Shown here: in pieces, positions 1-11,593 of the stretch
How positions within the stretch are numbered: position 1 is the first letter of the stretch
Layout of the letters: every line of letters begins with the position of its first letter
NCBI GenBank assembly: GCA_015501055.1
Contig: JADNYV010000178.1
Span: forward strand, 1 to 64,000
Direction of reading: 5' to 3'
Length of the DNA stretch: 64,000 nt
Source of the DNA: Mucidula mucida
Lineage: Eukaryota; Basidiomycota; Agaricomycetes; Agaricales; Physalacriaceae
The notes under the pieces: generated by a model
Database searches by the model: none
Told to the model about the DNA's origin: nothing
What the model saw: only the letters and a program-made list of their open reading frames with translations
Translations under genes and position numbers: made by a program

Positions 1-1047
1 GTTTGGGGTGTTGTCTGCTACTAGACCTTCTATTATCGTTGCAACTGGGAAAGCCGCCAGCCGTGGCGGACAGCTTGCGCTCTCCTCCGGTGCTGCCCTC
101 GCCGCAATCACAGTCGCTCTTTGCCCACACGTACACTCTGTGTCATATTGTATCCCGAATTAATCTGCATCTATACTTTGGGTTTACACCATCAGCACCG
201 ACCGCGTTAGCCACGCTAAAGAAGGAGCTGGATTGTGGCAGCAAACTTTACCGATGCAGTTTCGGATATCTTTAGGGCACCAGCCGGAGCAGAAAGTTCT
301 TGAAGTCAACATGTTCTATCACGTCGCTGTGATACTGCTTTATCGCCCTTTGTGAGTGCTCGAGTTTTTCCACGTCGCTTCCGACTTAGTCCTATCTACA
401 GTTACAAGGACAAGAGCAAAGTCGGCGTATTTCTCGACGCTGCCTCGACGTTCAACATGCTGCTGGAGAAGTATCGTAATACCGACACTTCTCCTTCCTT
501 GCTCTCCGTATCTAGTCCGAGTATGATTTACCTCATTTTCACAACGGCGATTGCCCATTTGTCCGGCTACAAGTATAAAGAAAAGACTGAATCCCACTCG
601 ACGACGGCCGCGCTGCAAACACAGCTGCATCTGCTTCACTGCTTAGAAGCGCTCAAGGCTATCGGGGGCACTTGGGAGCTCGCGCGGCGGTGTTGGCGGA
701 CGCTCGACCGATTAATGGAGGTAGAGGGGTTAAGGCCGTCCGTTCCAGGCGAGGTGAAGCGTAAGCGGGACGGGGACGACAATCCTCCGCCACGACAGCG
801 GGAAGAGCCGACGAGTACTACCGCATTGATGTTTCCTCCGTCGACGACAGAGGGGTCGTTCCCACTGGGAGATATGAACTTTAGCCCGCTGCTCTTGCCA
901 GCAGACTATTTCGATCCGAGTCTGAACATGGCGTGGTTGCCGGATGTGGGTTCGGGATTGTGGGATGGCGAGTGGGATGAAAAGTTTTGGGGGAAGAGCT
1001 TGATGGGTCTTGGATTGGATGGGGTTTCCTTAAGCCAGGATATCTAG
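1..1047 (+). CDS. Fungal-specific transcription factor, C-terminal part (5' end outside window)
   Basis: The readable protein matches the middle and C-terminal regulatory domain of Zn2Cys6 fungal transcription factors (NirA-like group). Visible hallmarks are a VNMFYHVAVILLYRPF segment, then an SPSMIYLIFTTAIAHL helix and a CLEALKAIGGTWELARRC helix, followed by an acidic, Pro-rich tail that ends in TAG at 1047. An intron of about 52 nt (donor at 350, GTGAGT; acceptor CAG at 401) separates RPF from YKDKSKV and keeps the frame. Upstream, the frame before about 233 (ALATLKKELD) and after it (LWQQTLPMQF) differ by one base, so a 1-nt deletion or sequence error lies there. The DNA-binding zinc cluster would lie upstream of the window. 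The family is fairly clear; whether the gene still works is not. Confidence 0.65.
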
Positions 1048-2039
1048 TACTTATTTATTTATGTAGCTGATCTATCGTGTACAGTGTAATATACTTGTAC
1101 AGACATCTAACCTTGATTAGATACTCTTTGACGCGTCTCAGGTTCAAAGCTGGTACAATCAGCGCAGGGCAGGACGGCGAAGGGCAATCAACCTTGTACC
1201 CCAATAATGGATATCTGAGGAAGGACTCGGTAAGCCTCCTGATTCATATCGAATGATTGGCTGTCCCTCAAATACTAGCGCCCTGCGCTTACTCAATGTG
1301 TGGCGTTCCTTGAGTCTTACATTAAATTCCAAAACTGCTTCACAGTAAACAGAATTGTACGCATCGCACCTACCTCTCTTAGTTTAATTGCCTTCTAGCT
1401 CTTTCAAAGGGACGTTTCAGACGGCCGAGATGTTGTGTTGAGCGAGATTATGTTATCGACCCACTGCCCATCATCTACATACTTCAGGTTCATCCACTAC
1501 TTACTATGGATCTAGACAGTCGGTACGGTGTCTTCCGGCGCATGATCCGCCTTCAAAGCTTCAGGCTTCCACTCGAACTACATGCACGGCAGGGCTCAAC
1601 CACCTAGAATGCTCTTATGACCGGTCCGGTGTCGTAGTGAGCTCGTCTTGACAATATTGCGCCAGATGATATGATGACTTTCAAAGTGCCGACGCGCAGA
1701 TGATCACACTCACGTTTATTGAGCTCTCGGGGGTAAACGAAGAGCTGATTTAGTTCCGGGTCCTCCAATCACCGCTATCGCACTAGAGATCCACTTCGCC
1801 AAGCCAGAAACACGTCTCACTGGTAATAATCCATCTTCTGGGACATCTCAAGGCCATACTAGTGTATCACCCACTAACGAGCCACTCAGAATCGCAGCTT
1901 TGCCACTCGTAATTGATCGCGTCGGCGGAAAACACATAATCCTCGATCATACTGCCCTGGAACAAGCCCCTTCCGTCTCCTCAAAAGCGAGCCCACGAAA
2001 CAACATGACCCTCCCTTCACAACAACAACTCGGAGAAGC
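1048..2039. other. Intergenic, nothing recognised
   Basis: No coding frame, RNA gene or repeat is recognised. It separates the 3' end of the transcription factor from the TIM-barrel gene and presumably holds that gene's promoter. Long frames antisense to the start of the next gene (1886-2449) are shadows. Confidence 0.6.
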
Positions 2040-3384
2040 ATGTCCAAACCAAACTTCGCGATCGCGAGCTTGTCCTTAGGCTCGTGTCTGTACCACTCTC
2101 TTCCGACCAAAGTCGAAGTCGCCGCGAGCCTCGGATATGATGGCTTGGAGATATTCATTCCCGACTTTGAAGCCTTCGTCGACGAGGTGCGCAATGGCGC
2201 GCACCGACAGCTTTTCCCCAAATCATTTACTTTGCCGTCCCTATCGACCGAGGCGCTCGAACGCGAATGCGCAAAGGCAATTACCACCATGGCGGATGGC
2301 CTTGGACTCTCTCTCCCGCTCTTCCAGCCTATCAGGAACTTTGAGAACTTCAGGTCGGAGGAGGAGCTACAAGCTGGCTTGGACGGCATCGAGAGATGGC
2401 TGAAGCTCATGGAGCACTTCCGATGCGATCTCGTCCTAGTCTGTTCCAACTACGTGCCGGGCAGCCCTATCACGGACGACTATACCTTCGAGATGTACCT
2501 CGATGCACAGGTACATGCGTTTACTCGTCTCGGATACCTGGCGGCGGGGTATAATGTCAGGATCGGGTATGAGCCTTTGGCGTGGGGTACGGTGATCGAC
2601 AACTGGGAACAGGTTTGGGAGGTCGTTCGCAGAGTGGATCTCCCCAATGTTGGCATCATCTTGGATTCCTTTAATTCGCTGTGGGTTTCATGTTTTGTGT
2701 TGAGGAGTAGCGTACTCACATATATATAGTGGAAACCAATACGCCGATCCTGGGACATCGTCGTCCATTCGAGTGGGACAGACTCTTGCTGGAATGATGG
2801 AAAACTTGGAAAAGCTTTCACGAACTATCTCCGGTGACAAGATCTTCATATATCAGCTCGCCGATGCTGCCAAACCTGCCCAACCCGTCTCTGATGGCCC
2901 CGACGCCCCCCGTAGGATGACATGGTCGCGTGCATCGCGCGTCTTCCCGTGTGAACCATGTGAAGATGAGCTGCCCATACAAAACGTATCCCTGGACGAA
3001 GTCAACCCGCCAAGCGGGTATCTTGGGTTCTTACCAGTTGTTCAGATGACGAAGCTGGTTCAAGCGACTGGGTACGCCGGCTGGTGGAGTCTGGAGGTCT
3101 TCAACAAGAGTCTGTTGGAGCAAGATGAAGGATGTACATGGCGTCATGGACGGAGGGGAATCGATGGACTGAACAACTTATGGGAGGTGATTTCAGACGA
3201 ACACTCCGGTGACATTCCAAGTATTGGGACGCCGGAGTTGGTTGAAGGGGAGCTTAGCGAGAGTGACGAGAGCTTGGGGAGCTTTGAGGCTACCATTGAT
3301 CACGTCGCACCTGTGCCCAGGAAAGCGCTCGTGAGGGAGACCATCGAGGAATGGCAGGTACAAACAGAGCTTCCTATTCAGTAA
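2040..3384 (+). CDS. Xylose isomerase-like TIM-barrel protein (sugar phosphate isomerase/epimerase family)
   Basis: Two exons, 2040-2680 and 2730-3384, are joined across a 49-nt GTGGGT...TAG intron, giving 431 aa. The N-terminus (LGSCLYHSLPTKVEVAASLG then YDGLEIFIPDFE) is the usual first strand and helix of the AP-endonuclease-2/xylose-isomerase-like barrel. Likely metal-binding carboxylates are the Glu in IGYEPLAWG, the Asp in GIILDSFN and the Glu in WWSLEVFN. In fungi such proteins include 3-dehydroshikimate dehydratases of the quinate pathway, but many members are uncharacterised, so the reaction is not assigned. The last 70 residues are acidic and look disordered. No signal peptide, so probably cytosolic. 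The gene looks intact. Confidence 0.88.
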
Positions 3385-3757
3385 TCGTTGGGCCATTTTG
3401 TTTCATTTGCTGTTTGATATATGCTTCAGTTCAATCAAGGAATGTTGTAACACAGTATACGCACATATATAAGGGATGGAATGGTATCGTTCGTGCAGTT
3501 GTATTGTTGTGAGCCCGTAAAAGGAAGAGAAACGTTTGAAGCGATGATGATCGTATTTGGACAAGGTCCATCCTCACAGTTCCTCTGACCCAAGACTGTT
3601 AAACTTTTCAATGAGTGCTTTAGTAGATCGTTACTTACTAGAACGTGGGTCTGAGCGGGAATGCATGGTGAGACCCAACAAGGAATAAATAATCAGCTTT
3701 GTCTAAAGCCACGTCCGACCTGAAGCCGGCGTCTTTCACCACGAACGGATATCATGA
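3385..3757. other. Intergenic, nothing recognised
   Basis: 3' flank of the TIM-barrel gene. No gene or repeat is recognised before the putative hAT terminus at 3758. Confidence 0.5.
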
Positions 3758-4613
3758 CAGTGTTGGGCGGGCATCTGCCCGACATGTCAGTCAGATTGCT
3801 GAATAAGCAAAAGACACCTGTCGGACAGAGGCGGACAGATGTCGGTGTCTAACCGGCAAAACCGGTGTTGCGTTGCCGTAGCCGGATGACTGCGATCGTC
3901 TTGATTGTTCCCTCTCTTTCCTCCTTTCTGTCACCATCTTCTCACTGACTGAGAATGTGCGCACAAACAACGCTTCCAGTGCTTTACTAAGTCTGTTTTC
4001 ATGTCCCTTTCATCGAATAACTACCATTTTTCTCCCGCTATCAATCCGATTGCAAGATAAATACTGAGCTATTGAGTCGTCACTTCCCATCATCCCTCGA
4101 ACCACCGCAAATGCCCAAAGCCGACGCCTCTGGGTGGTACAGAGACTACATCGTGCGAACGGCTCAGTGTGTTCGGTAACACATTAACAAAACTTCGTAC
4201 ACGATTAGGCCTCGACAACCTCACTCGGCTCTCAGAACTCAAGTTGCACATTCGGGATCAGCACCTTCGTGCAAAGGAAGCACGGGAACGGCTGAAGAGA
4301 CAATTTGGCGTAGACAAGGAGAATATGGAGCGGGCTCGAAGGGCACAGGAGGCTGAACGTCAGGGAACAGCGACCCAGGCTACTACCTCAAATCAGAGTG
4401 ACGATGACGAGGACATATCAATGACCGGTAGGCTTCAACCCGAGTCTCATGCTTTTTTCCAACTAACAGCACCTGATAGATGTAGCATCCACAGAGCAAA
4501 GGCCCCGGAACTCGTTTAGGACATTCATCGAGAACCAGTTGCAGGCTATCGACGCGGATGCTGACGACAATGTTGATGAAGTTCCTGGCTTCGCAACGGA
4601 CATATTATCATGA
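3758..4613 (+). mobile_element. Probable hAT transposon relic (5' end plus transposase C-terminal piece)
   Basis: At 3758 the sequence begins CAGTGTTGGGCGGGC, which resembles the terminal inverted repeat of basidiomycete hAT elements. Just inside are short palindromes: GGGC/GCCC at 3767-3781 and GACACC/GGTGTC at about 3811-3849. Downstream, 4169-4613 encodes a piece that reads like an hAT dimerisation region. I could not find a matching 3' inverted repeat before 5.2 kb, so the right end is unknown and the element looks incomplete. The end given is simply the last coding base. Confidence 0.4.
4169..4613 (+). pseudogene. hAT-like transposase C-terminal fragment
   Basis: Frame 4169-4427 reads VFGNTLTKLRTRLGLD, then LSELKLHIRDQHL and an R/K/E-rich helix. 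A clean 52-nt intron (4428-4479, GTAGGC donor, CTAAC branch, TAG acceptor) follows, and the frame continues to TGA at 4611-4613 through an acidic tail (DADADDNVDEVPGF). The FGNTLTKLRTRLG block resembles the GN..TKKRNRL block of hAT dimerisation domains. No catalytic part is found upstream; the nearest in-frame stretch stops early. It could also be an unrelated domesticated remnant. Confidence 0.45.
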
Positions 4614-5584
4614 GTCATCTTGCGACGATCCATGCGTCTGCAATATCGCGGCCAGGGGCCTTTCCAGCGCGATACAATTTTAGGTGAGTGTCCACGCTGA
4701 AGACTTCGCTCATTTATGACCAATCTTGCTGTAGACTGAGCGGAAAACTATCAGCATGCTTAATATTGATCGCAAGCTTCTACCTAGACTGTCCGCCAAG
4801 AGTTATCACACTGTTTCTTGCAACAAACACATCTCGCCGGTGCGATAAAGTAGCTGGCCACCTTTGGTGCCGCGTTGCTTGAACAGAGACTCAAAGACTT
4901 GTTCACATCATATGGCGTGCATTTATGTTGAGGCACCACCCACCTAGTTTCAGCAGTCACCACGCCTAAGGGCATTCTAGCGAGAATGGGACGTTATCTG
5001 TGAAGACATCGGACTTCGCGTAGGACGATATGGCTTCCAGATATCTGCCTCGGGTGTTGTTTTTGCACACCGAGTTCCCCGTTATTGTTCCAAAACTCAC
5101 CATCTTAGTCGTTCTTAAAGAACAAGAAACATGCGAAAAAAACTCTGTCAAATCTAGGCACTGATCTCAACAATACAGTCTCCTCATGGAATAAGACGTT
5201 AACACTGTGGCGCGTTTAGATGCCAAGTAAGCCAAGCTTACACGTCTGTTTTCAGTACTGCTTACTATTTTTTCAAGAGACTACAGGTGTAGTAATTTGG
5301 AGGCGACGATCACGAAACAGGTCCATTCTTCAAAAGGATTTACCAGATTCACTGGGCGTTTTGAGGCTGAACACATTGCTTTTAGAGATTAAGATGCACT
5401 GGCAGCGAAGAAATTTTCCATCCTTGTTCAGTCTCACAAATCATGCGTTCCACTCCTCCTCGTCCGAAGTTCTCGCTTCTTTCCACGAGGTGACTAGAAC
5501 AGTTAGCGATAAGGATTGAGTATTTAACGGAACATGACTGTCAGTACCCGATGAACTACAAGATCTCTTCATCTCTTGCGTATC
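4614..5584. other. Intergenic, possibly decayed transposon sequence
   Basis: Several intron-like GT...AG stretches (for example near 4684-4735) lie between short frames, but I could not assemble a protein. A TATTTAA box about 65 nt before the M35 start is a candidate core promoter. Confidence 0.4.
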
Positions 5585-7015
5585 ATGTTCGCCTCCCTCG
5601 TCGTTTTTGGTTTCGTTGCCTCCGCCTTCGCGAGTCCGTTGAAGCGATTCGATGGTCTGACCGTGACCTTGTCTGGACCCGCTACGAACGTCAGCTCTAT
5701 TGCTGACCTCAAGTTCACGGCCACCGTGACCAACTCGGGCACAGACGATGCGAAGATCTTGAAGTACGGCACCATTTTGGACGATACACTCCCGACGAGA
5801 TCGTTCACTGTCACCAAAGACGGTGAAACTGTGCCCTTCACTGGTGTCAAGGTAAATCTGTTGATGGAACATTGTGTACGTAGCTAATATCTTCCATCTC
5901 ACAGATAACCGTGTCGTTGGAGGACGCTGATGATTCTGCGTACGCGTTCATAGCAGCAGGCGAGACCATCACCGTCCAACATGATGGTAAGGCCATGCCA
6001 ACCTTCATATTCGCGCGCACAAGTGTTAACGCGACGTTTAGTGTCTTCTTTGTTCGACTTCAGCTCTGCTGGTCAAGGTACTTTTACCTTTGAGCCCGTT
6101 ACCAACTTCCGTGTCGCGACCCCGGAGGCCAGCATCATCAGCGAGAGCCAGATGGACCGCATCGAAGCTAGTGCCGAATCAATTGACGTTTTCGTCTCCG
6201 GTGACTTGGCCAAGCGTGAACTCCATGAGCGCAATAAGCGTGCTGTCAACATCTGCACAAACGCTTCCCGCAAAAGCTTCATCGACTCTAGGCATGTGTT
6301 GCTAATTGCTGAGGTATCAAAACGATTGCTGAATGTTCTACAGCTACACTGAAGCTAAGGCTTTGGCATCTGGGGCTTCGTCCTACATTTCCAGCAACGG
6401 CGCCAATTCACTCTACACTGCTTACTGGGGCACTAACAGTCAATCCACCATCCGCGGTGTTTTCAACGGAGTCGCTAACGAAGCGTCGTCTTCTCGCACG
6501 TGAGGACTAACACACTCCATGTTTGTGTGCGGCTGACTTCCCCTGAAGTTTGAGCTGCACGGATTCCTACGGTGTCTGCACTGGCGGTGTTATTGCCTAC
6601 ACAGTCATCGCTACCACGAACGTTAGTATCTACCGGTGCACAAGGTTGAGGACATACTAAGCTCTCTTAGATTTACTACTGTAGCATCTTCTTTAACGAG
6701 GTTCCCTCGACCAGCCTCTGCTCCGGTACTACTGTCGCTTCCCGAAACGTTCGCGGTGGAACAACCCTTCACGAGGTACGCGCTGTAGTCTACGTAGATA
6801 ATGTTACTTATTCATTACATTATAGATCACGCACGCGGTGTCTGGCACTGACGATGTTACTTACGGCTGCGCCGCTGACCAGGCGCTGTCGACAGCTAAC
6901 AAGCGCATCAATGCCGATAACTACAACGTAAGCGTATCGCGTATTCGGATCTCTCCATTCCTAACAAGCAGTCGAGTGCTTCGCCACTCAAGTTTACGCC
7001 AACACGCAGTGCTGA
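5585..7015 (+). CDS. Secreted deuterolysin-type metalloprotease, peptidase family M35 (peptidyl-Lys endopeptidase-like)
   Basis: Eight exons (5585-5851, 5905-5986, 6042-6291, 6344-6499, 6549-6621, 6671-6775, 6826-6927, 6977-7015) give 357 aa. Residues 1-17 are a signal peptide (MFASLVVFGFVASAFA). A propeptide-like N-terminal domain follows, then the mature catalytic domain from about residue 180. The zinc motif HEITH is split by an intron between HE and ITH, and the aspzincin motif SGTDDVTYG with its third ligand Asp follows. The C-terminus NYNCFATQVYANTQC matches the peptidyl-Lys metalloendopeptidases of mushrooms, which cut before lysine and help extracellular protein digestion. Intron 3 uses a GC donor (6292), required by the frame. 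The gene looks intact. An extracellular location is inferred from the signal peptide. Confidence 0.95.
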
Positions 7016-8397
7016 AATACGTAGCTGATATGGAGACATATCACCTTGGAGATCCAAACACAGTAAGAAGATCATTGAAAATATGTATGCTTCATTACCA
7101 TTGTACCAAAATGTGCTTATCTGCTGCTTGCCCTGTCTCCGAGTGCTTATGGTAAGCAACGCCCCGGACATAAAAACCCCACTTGGAGTTTCCAGAGTAC
7201 ACGCATTACATATCCAGTACATGAGTACTCAAGTCAAACGTGACCCAGAGACACGCGGAAACCGTTCGAGACCTCTTGCATTCGGTAGGCTTGCCGTCAT
7301 TATCTGCATAGTCTTGCGCCTGTAAATCTTTTACGCAAATGCTCGGTCATAGGTATAGAACGATCTGAACAGTCAACGACCTTTCCATCGACCAAGTCAG
7401 TAGCATTGGCCTGGAGTAAATAGGCGCGGTCCGGATATTGTAGCTCAGCCAAAGATGAGATATGTAGGGTTGATTCGAGGCGCCAATCCACGTCACTTGC
7501 AGAAACTTTATGGCTGTTCCAAGGTCAAATTCCTGGTTGGTTTCATTCAAAGTTCGGGTAGGAGTGATGCCGTTCGGCGGCGGAGTTTCAATACGCCCTC
7601 TCTCATCCCACCATCCTTGTCAATGCTATCTGCCCTCATTCACTTTTTCATCAACGTATCACATTGGATGCTACAAGGAGCACTAACCTATTTTGGGGGT
7701 GTCTTTCGACGACGTTGGGCAACCTCGAGCTCAGAATGATTCCTGTAACGGCCAGGCGCCGCCAGGAGAAATCTGAAACCTTGAGTAGGCTCGAAGATAT
7801 CAACGCGTGTATAAAAATAGAGAGCGGCCGGTTGACCCTGGTAGCAGTGGTGAGGTTTCTTCCTCATCACAAGGAACTTACTCATAATTCGCGTAACGTG
7901 CACAGATTAACAAGTTCAGCGTGGACACTGGACCTGTTACGAGTAAACGCTTTTGGCCGTCAATTCATTCCTCTGTCGCATCCAGCAACACCAGCTAGAC
8001 CTTTGTAAACCTGCATTTGCGCAATAAAACCTTCTGTGAGAGGGCCAAAGACCAAAGCTTGTCGACTCCGCTGTTGTTAAAGAAACTCGAAGTACCGCCT
8101 CCAAGTACGTAGCATGGAGTCCATCGGCACGGCTAACGAAGAACCTAGATCTGTATCAAAGCGCGCTCAGGGTGCGCCGTTGAGTTGCTGGAGACTGGAG
8201 TCGTGCAAATACTACGCTATTAGTCATGCCTCTTCAGTCCTGCAGACGGCTATATATTCCTGCCCCAATCCTGCGCAGTCCGACGGAGATCTAAAGGCGG
8301 TGCTATGTTTTCCAACTCGAGTCCTGAATATTCAGGTGATGGCTCCACCCGTATATAAGGCTCGCTTCAGTTCATCTCCCCATACCTTACGGGCGCC
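7016..8397. other. Intergenic, nothing recognised
   Basis: No coherent gene found on either strand; short frames lack splice support and family resemblance. The 3' end carries the promoter of the oxidase. Confidence 0.5.
8351..8359 (+). promoter_or_regulatory. TATA box of the FAD oxidase
   Basis: TATATAAGG lies about 40 nt before the ATG at 8398, consistent with a TATA box and a short 5' leader. Confidence 0.6.
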
Positions 8398-10526
8398 ATG
8401 TCCACCATAGTTTCCCCAATAAAAATCCACTCCCTTCTTCTTTTCGTTCTTCTTTCTTCCGTATGCCGGATTGATGCTCAGTCCTGTCGAAGTGCTCCGG
8501 GAGATGCAGATTTCCCTTCGGATGACGCGTGGAGTGCATTGAACGCGTCGATTTCTGGCCGCCTAACCACGGTCGTCCCTTCTGGCCAATTCTGCAAAGA
8601 TCGTGGTGGGTGTACAGACGCCGAATGGACCAGTTCTGTATTCCGTGCAAACATTCCCGGCGCGATGAATCAGGTATGCATTCTTTGTTTCTAACAGTCA
8701 TTTGTTGTTCACGTCTTTGACCCCACAGTTGAATTGGGAACAGGTACTGCAAATACATTCTGATTTTTTCGTATAACAGCTGAAGCAGGGTTAGAGTTAT
8801 GAGTCCGAACCACCAGAAATTTGCTCGCGCAATACGACCGGAAACTGCGAGCAAGGAAACGTTCCTCTCTACGCAGTCCTAGCAACTTCTGCTGATGACG
8901 TTGAGGTCAGAAAATTTTTGATTCACATACATACTCTTCATCAACTTTGGTTTCTAGGCTGGCATCGCATTTGCAAAAGCATACAACTTGCGGGTCGCCA
9001 TCAAGGCGTCGGGCCACGACTATCTCGGCCGTTCCACTGCCCGCGACTCATTACTGATCTCGACGCACCTTCTACAGAACATCTCGTTCTATGAGGACTA
9101 CAAGGTCGGTAATGTCAGTCAAGGCTCAGCAGTGACTGTTGGCAGTGGCGTCTTCTTGAGCACACTGTATCAAGCCGCCAAGGCGGAGGGGAAGATAGTT
9201 ATTGGTGGAACAGCTGCCACCGTCGTAGCCGCAGGAGGATATCTCCAAGGCGGTGGACATTCGGCGCTCTCTCCTTTACTCGGTCTGGCAGCCGACAATG
9301 TGCTTCGTATGTTCTCTGGCCTCTCGGTGTATAACTTGTTTGACAATTCTTTAGAATTCGAGGTTGTCACTGGGAACGCACAAGTCGTCACGGCAGACGA
9401 GACTCAAAATAGCGATCGTCAGTGTCTGTATTCTGACTAGTATGCGCCAACTCATGCTACGCTTCAGTGTTCTGGGCTCTTCGTGGTGGCGGAGCCGGCT
9501 CTTGGGGCGTCATCGTATCTGCAACTTTCCGTACATTCCCCACCTTCAACGGGACGGTGTCCAGCATCCTGGTAGAATCCAACTCCTCCATTACCTTTGG
9601 AAACATCATGGGAGTGCACGCTAAGCACATCTTCGATTGCGACGACCTTCGCCCTGGCCAGTACCTGTATGCACGCCGGAACGTGTCCTCCGAGTTGCAG
9701 TTCCACGTCGTGATAGCCACATACTTCCCGAACGTCAGCACAGACGTTGCAACGTCGGCGCTGCAGCCGTTGGTGGATGATATTGTAGCAACTGGTGGAC
9801 GATTGGGTCACAGTCTATGCAGGAATTGAGCTTTAACGATGCTGTCACAACTGCGGATGACGTTGTTGCGCAAAACCTAGCTATGGGTTCTCGCTTGTTT
9901 CCCGAAGCCGTTTATCGTGATTCGCCAGAGGCTATAGGCCAGATGTACACGAAGCTGTGGGACGCTGGCGCTCTCTCGTAAGTCGTTTCTCGTTGTCTAC
10001 CTGTCCGTAGGCTGACAAGGCGGGACATACAGCATTCTTGGTCATCTTGTTGCTGGAGGTAGTTATTATCGCTACCAAGGCACATCACGACTAACAAAAT
10101 CTTGCTGTTGTTCACAGGCAAAGTCGCAGAAAACGCGTATATCGATTCTGCTGTTCATCCAAAGTGGAGATCAGCCAAGACGCATGTATGGCCTTGTTGA
10201 AATTTCCCTCCCGAATCTAATGCTTTCCTCAGATGATTGTTGTCAATGGTTGGGCCGATACCACTGATCCGTCCTTGATCCCCTCCGTCAAGACGGAGTT
10301 CCAGACGACTCAACTGCCGATCATGGAGGAGGCCATTGGGCCCGATGCTGGCTCGTACTCTAATGAAGCGGACCCGACAGAGCTCAATTTCCAGACTACG
10401 TTCTACGGACCTAATTATGACAAATTGAGCGCGATTAAGAGCAAGTATGATCCTGATGACTTGTTCATTGTCGTAGGCGGTGTCGGAAGTGAACGTTGGG
10501 ATGCAGATGGTTTCTGTACAGTGTAG
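8398..10526 (+). CDS. Secreted FAD-linked oxidase, berberine bridge enzyme-like, with one frameshift
   Basis: Nine exons: 8398-8673, 8729-8743, 8795-8905, 8958-9306, 9355-9417, 9468-9977, 10033-10058, 10118-10185 and 10233-10526, about 570 aa. Residues 1-27 are a signal peptide. The FAD domain shows IKASGHDYLGRS, whose His normally binds FAD covalently, and GGYLQGGGHSALSP. ALRGGGAGSWGVI follows, and a C-terminal BBE segment ends near SKYDPDDLF. Such enzymes oxidise sugars or secondary metabolites outside the cell; the substrate here is unknown. Exon 2 is only 15 nt (LNWEQ). The frame breaks near 9787-9800 in exon 6: before it the protein reads LVDDIVAT, after it SMQELSFNDA, and summed exon lengths are one base short of a multiple of three. 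All splice sites look intact, so this is a very recent mutation or a sequencing error. Confidence 0.88.
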
Positions 10527-11118
10527 AAGGACGTTGGAGAGATTTCTCTGTACACTTTTTTACCACAACGTTGGCATTGTTTCTGGTAGTGCCACCAGCT
10601 CTAATCCCTTTCTGCCATGATACCCTTTCGCCATAAACAAACTTCTAAATATAGTGCCCTCTCGTAGAGACTGGACTGTTGGGTCAGTATTATAACGAAC
10701 GATAATTCGATTTATGGCTTCTCATACTGCGTATGGGATTCTAATGATGTCCTCACGCTTTCTCGAACTCCATCGACTTGAACGGGAACGCGCCGTGGTG
10801 TTATTGGTAGGTCCTTTGCCTGTTTACGCCTAACAAACTTTGGCCTCGTTGATGCTATTCCCATCGTTTTCAGAGAATTATACTTTAGAAGTTGACATGC
10901 GTACATATCGACATGTTGAAGTAAGACGTGTCTTCAATCTTCCAAGTACTGTATGGACTATGTACTTAACGGCGAGGAATCAGGAGAAGCTGTTTGAATA
11001 AGAGTTCATAAATTAAGAGATAACAGGTGGCACAGTGCATTATGAAGAGTCAGAAGCTGCGCGAAGGTATAATGCGCTTAACCTTCTCCTTCTTCTCAAC
11101 AAAAAATCCCCTCCTCGT
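10527..11118. other. Intergenic and 3' flank of family copy A
   Basis: No gene is recognised. The last 70 bases (11046-11118) are the decayed 3' end of copy A beyond its premature stop. Confidence 0.6.
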
Positions 11119-11593
11119 CTACTTTAGCGTGTAACAACCCTCTGCGACGACTGACGTTGGATTCCGTATCAACGGCGACGGCAGGTACGTGTCAAGACAA
11201 CCTCGGTTTTTCAGCTTCTTAGGCCGCCCTGATCTCGCAACACACTTGACCGCTCGCACCACGGGCACGTCCGTGTCAGGTGGGTAGGGATTGGACGCGA
11301 AGGGGGATGAAAAAGGCCGTGTGATGGGTTGAAGCTTTTTCACAAGTGGACGTGTGAAGGGCTGAAGCTGTTTCTTCAGCAACTGCTTGAATGACACTGT
11401 AATCCGTGATCAGGAGGTGGCAAATGGAATCGAGGAAAGAAGACATACACTTTGGTTTGCCATATATGTCTTCCATGACGGCCGGGGAGTCCCAGTCGAC
11501 ATAGGCTGCGCGAGTTTCGGGAGCTTGTTCTATGAAGATTGTAGGTGACACGGGAGCGCCGGGATACATAGGTTTAAAACCGGTTAATCTCAT
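11119..11593 (-). pseudogene. Small basic GRPKK family, copy A (truncated by a stop)
   Basis: Exon 1 is 11449-11593 and exon 2 runs 11396 down to 11119, with the family's usual intron between (donor GTATGT). The protein is identical to copy B up to the GCYTLK block, where TAG replaces a Glu codon. The remaining codons down to 11046 still read as the family C-terminus (FFVEKKEKV), so the stop is new. The promoter, like that of copy B, lacks the TATAAAA box seen in other copies. The sequence is a perfect inverted copy of B over about 600 bp. Confidence 0.8.
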
